Shown piece by piece: positions 60,060 through 64,000 of a stretch of DNA of 64,000 nucleotides. Made by a program: the position numbers and the translations under genes. The stretch lies in the NCBI GenBank assembly GCA_002239025.1, contig MPNM01000006.1, forward strand, positions 1 through 64,000, given 5' to 3'. Origin of the DNA: Chloroflexi bacterium bin125 (GTDB lineage: Bacteria > Chloroflexota > Dehalococcoidia > Bin125). Each line of letters begins with the position of its first letter. Position 1 is the stretch's first letter. The notes under the pieces are model-generated. The model was given only the letters and a program-made list of their open reading frames with translations. It ran no database searches and was not told the DNA's origin.

Positions 60060-60317
60060 GTGACAAACGCGATGCCCGAATCGAGCCCGTACGCGCGGAT
60101 TCAGCCGCAGCTCAACGAGACGTACATGCGCGAAATCGCCCGGCGCCGATGGATCAGCCAGCAGGAGCAGGCCCGCAAGCAGGCCCGCCGCCAGCAGCTG
60201 GGTAGGGTCACCGACCGAGTCACCCAGATTCGCCGTCTGCGACCAGGCCGAGCCGTAGCCAACTCGCTCTCGCCGGTCTACAGCATGTTCAACGACTCCA
60301 TCTTCCGAGACCGCTAA
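60060..60317 (+). CDS. Small basic protein, unknown
   Basis: This 85-residue protein is rich in Arg and Gln ('EIARRRWISQQEQARKQARRQQ'-type helix, seen as an Arg/Gln cluster at ~25-48) and ends 'MFNDSIFRDR'. GTG with GGAGA upstream is used; an ATG four codons later is possible. The high basic content suggests nucleic-acid or membrane contact. A strong terminator follows 26 bases after its stop, supporting a real transcript. The 250 bases upstream show no gene. Confidence 0.55.
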   Translation: MTNAMPESSPYARIQPQLNETYMREIARRRWISQQEQARKQARRQQLGRVTDRVTQIRRLRPGRAVANSLSPVYSMFNDSIFRDR

Positions 60318-60343
60318 CCCAGACCAAGAACCAGGAGCCAACC

Positions 60344-60373
60344 AAAGGGGCGACCGTATAGGTCGCCCCTTTT
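60344..60373 (+). terminator. Rho-independent terminator
   Basis: AAAGGGGCGACC, loop GTATA, GGTCGCCCCTTT then TT: a perfect 12-bp stem with a short T-run. Placed between the small basic gene and the convergent lipoprotein gene, it can act in both directions. Confidence 0.85.
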
Positions 60374-60397
60374 TCACGCCCGCAACCGCAGCCTCAA

Positions 60398-62533
60398 CTA
60401 CTCGGGACAGGCGAATATCCCGTCCAAATCTTGGCCACCAACTGCGAACAGCTTGCCATTAGGCGACCAACCCGCCCGGTATCGCAGTTCGCCGGAAAGA
60501 ACCGAGTCTCCGCAAGTACTCGCGACGTTCAGCGTGCCCGTGAGACTACCAGTGCGATCAACCGTCAGAAGACTGAAGATCCGTGGCGCTTCGATAGCGA
60601 GACCGTCACCACGTACGAATGGCCCAAACAAGATGTGATAGGCGGTCCCGCTTGGATTCCACCCTTGAGCGACCTGCAAATCGCGGTAGAGCGCTGCTCC
60701 GCCCAGGTCCAACACTGTGCCAGCGCTGGTGGTTGCGTCGACCAGCAGCACGGAGCGAGCAACCGAGCCACTGATGATCACTGCGGCCACTTCATCTTCA
60801 TGCCAACTCGGAAGCAGATTGAAGTGTCGAAATTCTCCCAGAGTCTCGAGGACGCCCCACAGGCGGGCCTGTGGAGAACCGTTTGCGCCAAGCTGAACCG
60901 GATCGAGCTCATGCCGGCCGGCGTCATAAATCCAGACATTCGCAGCCACCAGATCGACCACCAGCGCATATCGATCGTTAGGTGACCAGCCGAGCAACAG
61001 CTCGTCGCTCAGTGCATCGCCGCCCGTGGTGGATCGGACCAGATCGGAGTCGTGATCTCTCTCCCGCCACCAGGGGTACTCGTCGACTCCAAGAAACTCG
61101 CCGCCCAAGGAAAACACAAGAGTGCCCCACTCTTCTTCCACGTTGTCCTCTACGCAGCCACCATCCGCAGCAATCGTATTGTCGGCGCGAATCCGCCAGG
61201 AATAGTTGAACCCGCCCGGGCTACTCGGAAAGCCCACCGAAGTCTGACAATCGCGGTCTCCAAACACAAGGGATCCGGTCTCGTCGAACAGCACGAGCTG
61301 CCCATCTACGTGCACAACCAAGGAAGTCGCCGGAGCCTCCTGACCATCCCATACATTGGCATAGAAACTGACCGCCTTGCCGTTGGGAGCCCAGTCCAGA
61401 AAGAGCAAGCCATTACCTGGTCGTGTAGGTTCCAGCTTGAGGCCACGACGGCTAAGCAGCGCAAGCGCCGAAATCCGGGCTGATCCGTCGAGTGGCAGAA
61501 TGATCGCGTACGGTTCATAGTCGCATTGCACTGCCGGACGATCACATAGGCGATCAATCGCCAGGTATCGACCATCCGGCGATAAGCGTGCAAACCCAGG
61601 CGGACGTTCAACAAACTCCAACTCATCCGTTTCCGGACGCCACTGCCAGATATGCGTGTCGTTATGGGCCAGCAACCAACCCCACGGCAACCACATCCAC
61701 TCATTCGCCTTCGGCAGAATCTTCCCTTGCCCGACGCGGAAATCGTCGGCGGGGAAGACCACCGTTTCCTCCCCAATCAGGATCGGGAGGTCCTCCAACG
61801 TGACATCATCGGCGAGCAAGGTCACGTCCCCGATCGGCGCGCTGATGAGCATCGGCGATGCCTCCACATTCTCCAGCAGCCGGACTTCGGCCCCATCAGC
61901 CGATTGGCCCATCACCCCGTACTTCGCGCCCCGCCACTCGGCGAACAGCGGAGGCGCCGATTGCTCCTGCACCTGTTCTGCCTCGACCTCCCCAAGATCC
62001 AGCATCGTCGTCCGCACCCAGCCCACTCGCTCTGCACCATGCCTGACCCGGTACCAACCGCCTGCCTGCTGCAGCGCCGTCACCGACACTCCCGACTCCA
62101 GCCGATCAATCACCCCCCAGGCCAACCCCGGCCGCACTCGCACATCGGCATCTTCAACAACCACGCCCGGCACTTCGGTCAAATCTCGTGGCGGCGCCGA
62201 GGGTTCCGGTTCTTCTGCCTCAACCTCTTCTGCCTCCACCGCTGCATCGTTCGATTTCTGCTCAGATACTGGCGCAGACTCCGCTTCCACCGAGACTTCT
62301 GCACGTTCATCCTGAGCCGCCGGAGCCGTTCGTGAGTCCAGCGAGCCGCCCGAGACCTCACTCGCCGCAGATGCCTGCTGGGATGATTGCTCCTGGGCCT
62401 CCCGCCGTACTGATGGCTCCGACGCTTGCTGTGATTTCGTAGCTCGCTCGGACACCGAAGCTGGCTCGTCGCCGGCGCACGCGGACACGACAATCGCAAC
62501 CACAAATAAAAGGCAATAACGGAGGACTCGCAT
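60398..62533 (-). CDS. Lipoprotein with SH3b domain and beta-propeller-like region
   Basis: 'MRVLRYCLLFVVAIVVSAC' is a lipoprotein signal (Cys19). A Glu/Ala/Gln/Ser-rich linker covers about residues 20-115. An SH3b domain spans ~125-190 ('DADVRVRPGLAWGVIDRLES', 'GGWYRVRHGAERVGWV'). From about 280 there are TolB-like strands ('ARLSPDGRYLAID', 'LGWSPNDRYALVVD', 'AGWSPNGKLFAVGG'). SH3b domains bind cell-wall or peptide ligands. Length 711. The extracellular role is unknown. It relates in style to the propeller lipoprotein at 10.6 kb. Confidence 0.8.
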   Translation of the reverse strand: MRVLRYCLLFVVAIVVSACAGDEPASVSERATKSQQASEPSVRREAQEQSSQQASAASEVSGGSLDSRTAPAAQDERAEVSVEAESAPVSEQKSNDAAVEAEEVEAEEPEPSAPPRDLTEVPGVVVEDADVRVRPGLAWGVIDRLESGVSVTALQQAGGWYRVRHGAERVGWVRTTMLDLGEVEAEQVQEQSAPPLFAEWRGAKYGVMGQSADGAEVRLLENVEASPMLISAPIGDVTLLADDVTLEDLPILIGEETVVFPADDFRVGQGKILPKANEWMWLPWGWLLAHNDTHIWQWRPETDELEFVERPPGFARLSPDGRYLAIDRLCDRPAVQCDYEPYAIILPLDGSARISALALLSRRGLKLEPTRPGNGLLFLDWAPNGKAVSFYANVWDGQEAPATSLVVHVDGQLVLFDETGSLVFGDRDCQTSVGFPSSPGGFNYSWRIRADNTIAADGGCVEDNVEEEWGTLVFSLGGEFLGVDEYPWWRERDHDSDLVRSTTGGDALSDELLLGWSPNDRYALVVDLVAANVWIYDAGRHELDPVQLGANGSPQARLWGVLETLGEFRHFNLLPSWHEDEVAAVIISGSVARSVLLVDATTSAGTVLDLGGAALYRDLQVAQGWNPSGTAYHILFGPFVRGDGLAIEAPRIFSLLTVDRTGSLTGTLNVASTCGDSVLSGELRYRAGWSPNGKLFAVGGQDLDGIFACPE

Positions 62534-62628
62534 ACAGCTAGAAACGTACCGCGCCCCTCCAAATGTTCCCGATCCCGCAAACTCGCTAAGATAAGAACAT
62601 ACGTACCGAAACCTAGAGAGGACACCCC

Positions 62629-62961
62629 GTGCCCAACCCCATCCACCTCCGCGCTAGGATCGACCGCCTCTGGCGACGCTCCGCCGACCACAACCCCGGC
62701 TACATTCGAGTCAAGGCCCTCAACGCCATCGTCCGCGAGCTCTTCGCCCCCAACCCGCGAGCCCGACTCAACCACCGGCTCTACCTCGCCACAGACCCCT
62801 TCGACGTCGCCCGCCACAAGCTCCGCGAACTCTACGACTCCGGCGCCCCCGTCCCCGAAATCTCCTTCTGCCCCCCTCTCCCTCTGGGAGAGGGCTGGGG
62901 TGAGGGTCTCTCGGCCCTCCAGGAAGAAGAATCGCTCGAAGAGGACGACGACCCCTGGTAA
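62629..62961 (+). CDS. Small basic protein with repeat-encoded tail
   Basis: This 110-residue protein starts at GTG with AGAGAGGA upstream. Residues 1-72 are Arg-rich and compact ('RARIDRLWRRSADHNPGYIR', 'ARHKLRELYDSG'). Residues ~82-94 ('PPLPLGEGWGEGL') are encoded by a family B repeat also found in intergenic DNA, followed by an acidic end. The domain is unrecognised. Confidence 0.6.
   Translation: MPNPIHLRARIDRLWRRSADHNPGYIRVKALNAIVRELFAPNPRARLNHRLYLATDPFDVARHKLRELYDSGAPVPEISFCPPLPLGEGWGEGLSALQEEESLEEDDDPW
62872..62912. repeat. Family B repeat within a coding sequence
   Basis: CCCCTCTCCCTCTGGGAGAG then GGCTGGGGTGAGGG, the module seen near 57.5 kb, read in frame as Pro-Leu-Pro-Leu-Gly-Glu-Gly-Trp-Gly-Glu-Gly. 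Confidence 0.75.
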
Positions 62962-63214
62962 TCGCCCCAATCGTCTCTTTTTTCGCCTCGTTTTTTTTCT
63001 CCCGGGAGTCCAACCAACCCTCAGCCCCGCCGTGCCCGCCGCCGTCCCCAGTCCCCGCTTCACCCTAGGACCCGCTCCATCCCCCCAGTCCCCCAGCCGC
63101 CGCCAAGGTCGCTGGTACACTGCGGGCTGCGTGAATCGAATCACGTTGTCACACCATGTTCGTGCAGCTAGTTGCTGCGCGGCCCATACAAGCGATTGTT
63201 GAGAGGGGAGCGCG

Positions 63215-63637
63215 GTGGCTGAGTACACCAAGCCCATTCCGAGTCCCGACCCGGTCTCACAGCCCTTCTGGGACGGGGCCAAAGAGGGGAAGCTGATGCT
63301 CCCCCGTTGTTCCGACTGCAACCGAGTCCACTGGTACCCACGGGTGATCTGCCCGTTCTGCCACTCGATGAACATCGAGTGGGTTGAGGCGACCGGCAAG
63401 GGCACCATCCACACCTTCGCCGTCCAGCACAACAAGGGCCTCGTGGCGCGCGGCTGGGGCGACGAAGTCCCCTACGTCAGCGCATACATCGACCTCGCCG
63501 AGGGCGACCGGATGTTGACCGTGCTCAAGGGCGTCGACCCCAATGACCCCGAGTCGATCGAAATCGGCGGCGCCGTGCAGATCGAGTTCGAGGAAGCCTC
63601 CGAAGACGTCCACATCCCCTTCTGGCGGCCTGTCTAA
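63215..63637 (+). CDS. Zn-ribbon/OB-fold (DUF35) acyl-CoA partner protein
   Basis: This 140-residue DUF35 protein has a Cys-x2-Cys...Cys-x2-Cys ribbon in 'MLPRCSDCNRVHWYPRVICPFC' (patterned; residues ~29-50), then an OB fold ('GKGTIHTFAV', 'VPYVSAYIDLAEGDRMLTVL'). DUF35 proteins bind CoA tails and accompany SCP2-like thiolases, e.g. ChsH2 with Ltp2 in sterol side-chain degradation. GTG start. It lies 33 bases before the thiolase gene. Confidence 0.92.
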   Translation: MAEYTKPIPSPDPVSQPFWDGAKEGKLMLPRCSDCNRVHWYPRVICPFCHSMNIEWVEATGKGTIHTFAVQHNKGLVARGWGDEVPYVSAYIDLAEGDRMLTVLKGVDPNDPESIEIGGAVQIEFEEASEDVHIPFWRPV

Positions 63638-63670
63638 GCGCCGACGAGCTACAAAACACAGGAGATTCAC

Positions 63671-64000
63671 ATGCCTGGTGAAGCATCAAAGGCCGCCGCG
63701 ATCGTCGGCGCCGCCGAAGCCAACGACATCGGCTACCCGCAAACGCCGAAGTCGTCGCTCACCCTTCACATTGAAGCGATCAAGAACGTGACCGATATGA
63801 CGGGGATTCCGATCTCCGCCATCGACGGCATCTTCTCGGCCGGTTGGTCGCCGCAAGTCGCCGAGTATCTCGGCCTGCACCCCAAGTACATCGACACCAC
63901 AGCCGTCGGCGGCTGCTCATTCGAAATGCACGTCCACCACGCCCTGGCCGCGATTCACGCCGGCGTGATCGATGTCGCGCTGGTTACGCATGGCGAGATG
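63671..64000 (+). CDS. Thiolase-family (SCP2-like) protein, N-terminal part
   Basis: The first 110 residues are present and run off the window. 'AAIVGAAEANDIGYPQTP', 'IPISAIDGIFSAG' and 'VGGCSFEMHVHHALAAIHAG' with the nucleophile Cys in Gly-Gly-Cys-Ser mark the thiolase N-terminal half. The adjacent DUF35 gene implies the non-decarboxylating SCP2-type that works on acyl-CoA in degradative pathways. Confidence 0.9.
   Translation, partial: MPGEASKAAAIVGAAEANDIGYPQTPKSSLTLHIEAIKNVTDMTGIPISAIDGIFSAGWSPQVAEYLGLHPKYIDTTAVGGCSFEMHVHHALAAIHAGVIDVALVTHGEM

Noticed and set aside
62179-63435. Minus-strand 418-codon frame spanning the SH3 lipoprotein start and the DUF35 gene
   Set aside because: It crosses two strongly supported genes and reads as low-complexity Gly/Arg sequence.

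Overview
The window reads as chromosomal DNA of a free-living, aerobic, organoheterotrophic bacterium with roughly 60% G+C. Gene content suggests a Chloroflexota member near the SAR202/Dehalococcoidia group: a short EF-Ts, the rpsB-tsf-pyrH-frr-uppS-cdsA-dxr-rseP order, and many paralogous SDR, CaiB/BaiF, LLM-class, acyl-CoA and metal-hydrolase genes. That placement is inference; there is no rRNA gene here.

Layout. 0-8.9 kb: end of a MoaD/ThiS-like gene, two MazF-type toxin-antitoxin loci, a FIST protein, an inositol-phosphatase-like enzyme, an LLM oxidoreductase, a GNAT enzyme and two tandem SDRs. 8.9-20 kb: a plus-strand block of envelope and metal genes. It holds lipoproteins, a CopC-like protein, a CopC-CopD-cytochrome c fusion, an R2-like diiron protein followed by a paralog that has lost five of six metal ligands, a hydrolase and a Kef-type transporter. 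It is closed by a convergent CcdA gene whose transmembrane order is circularly permuted. 20-34.5 kb: acyl-CoA and xenobiotic-type catabolism (paired CaiB/BaiF proteins, acyl-CoA dehydrogenase, crotonase, CocE-like hydrolase, two P450s, SDR, amidohydrolase) plus a NYN-domain gene with a structured leader. 34.5-42.3 kb: the conserved translation/lipid operon, ending in an RseP with extra PDZ and LysM domains. 42.4-49.7 kb: FmdB-like protein, dtd, the nadABC operon with an NrtR-type regulator and a palindromic operator, miaB, and tRNA-Ser. 49.7-56 kb: hydrolases, an unknown gene pair, and sucCD, where sucC carries an in-frame palindromic insertion. 56-64 kb: a GrdB-like selenoprotein read through an in-frame TGA, small unknown genes, an Ldh-family dehydrogenase, an SH3 lipoprotein, and a DUF35-thiolase pair running off the end.

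At least three families of short palindromic repeats sit between, and sometimes inside, genes. Recurrent themes are active/degenerate paralog pairs (diiron proteins, CoA-transferases) and rearranged membrane proteins (CcdA, RseP). The strongest candidates for undescribed biology are the GrdB-like selenoprotein, the diiron pair in the copper/cytochrome locus, and the permuted CcdA.
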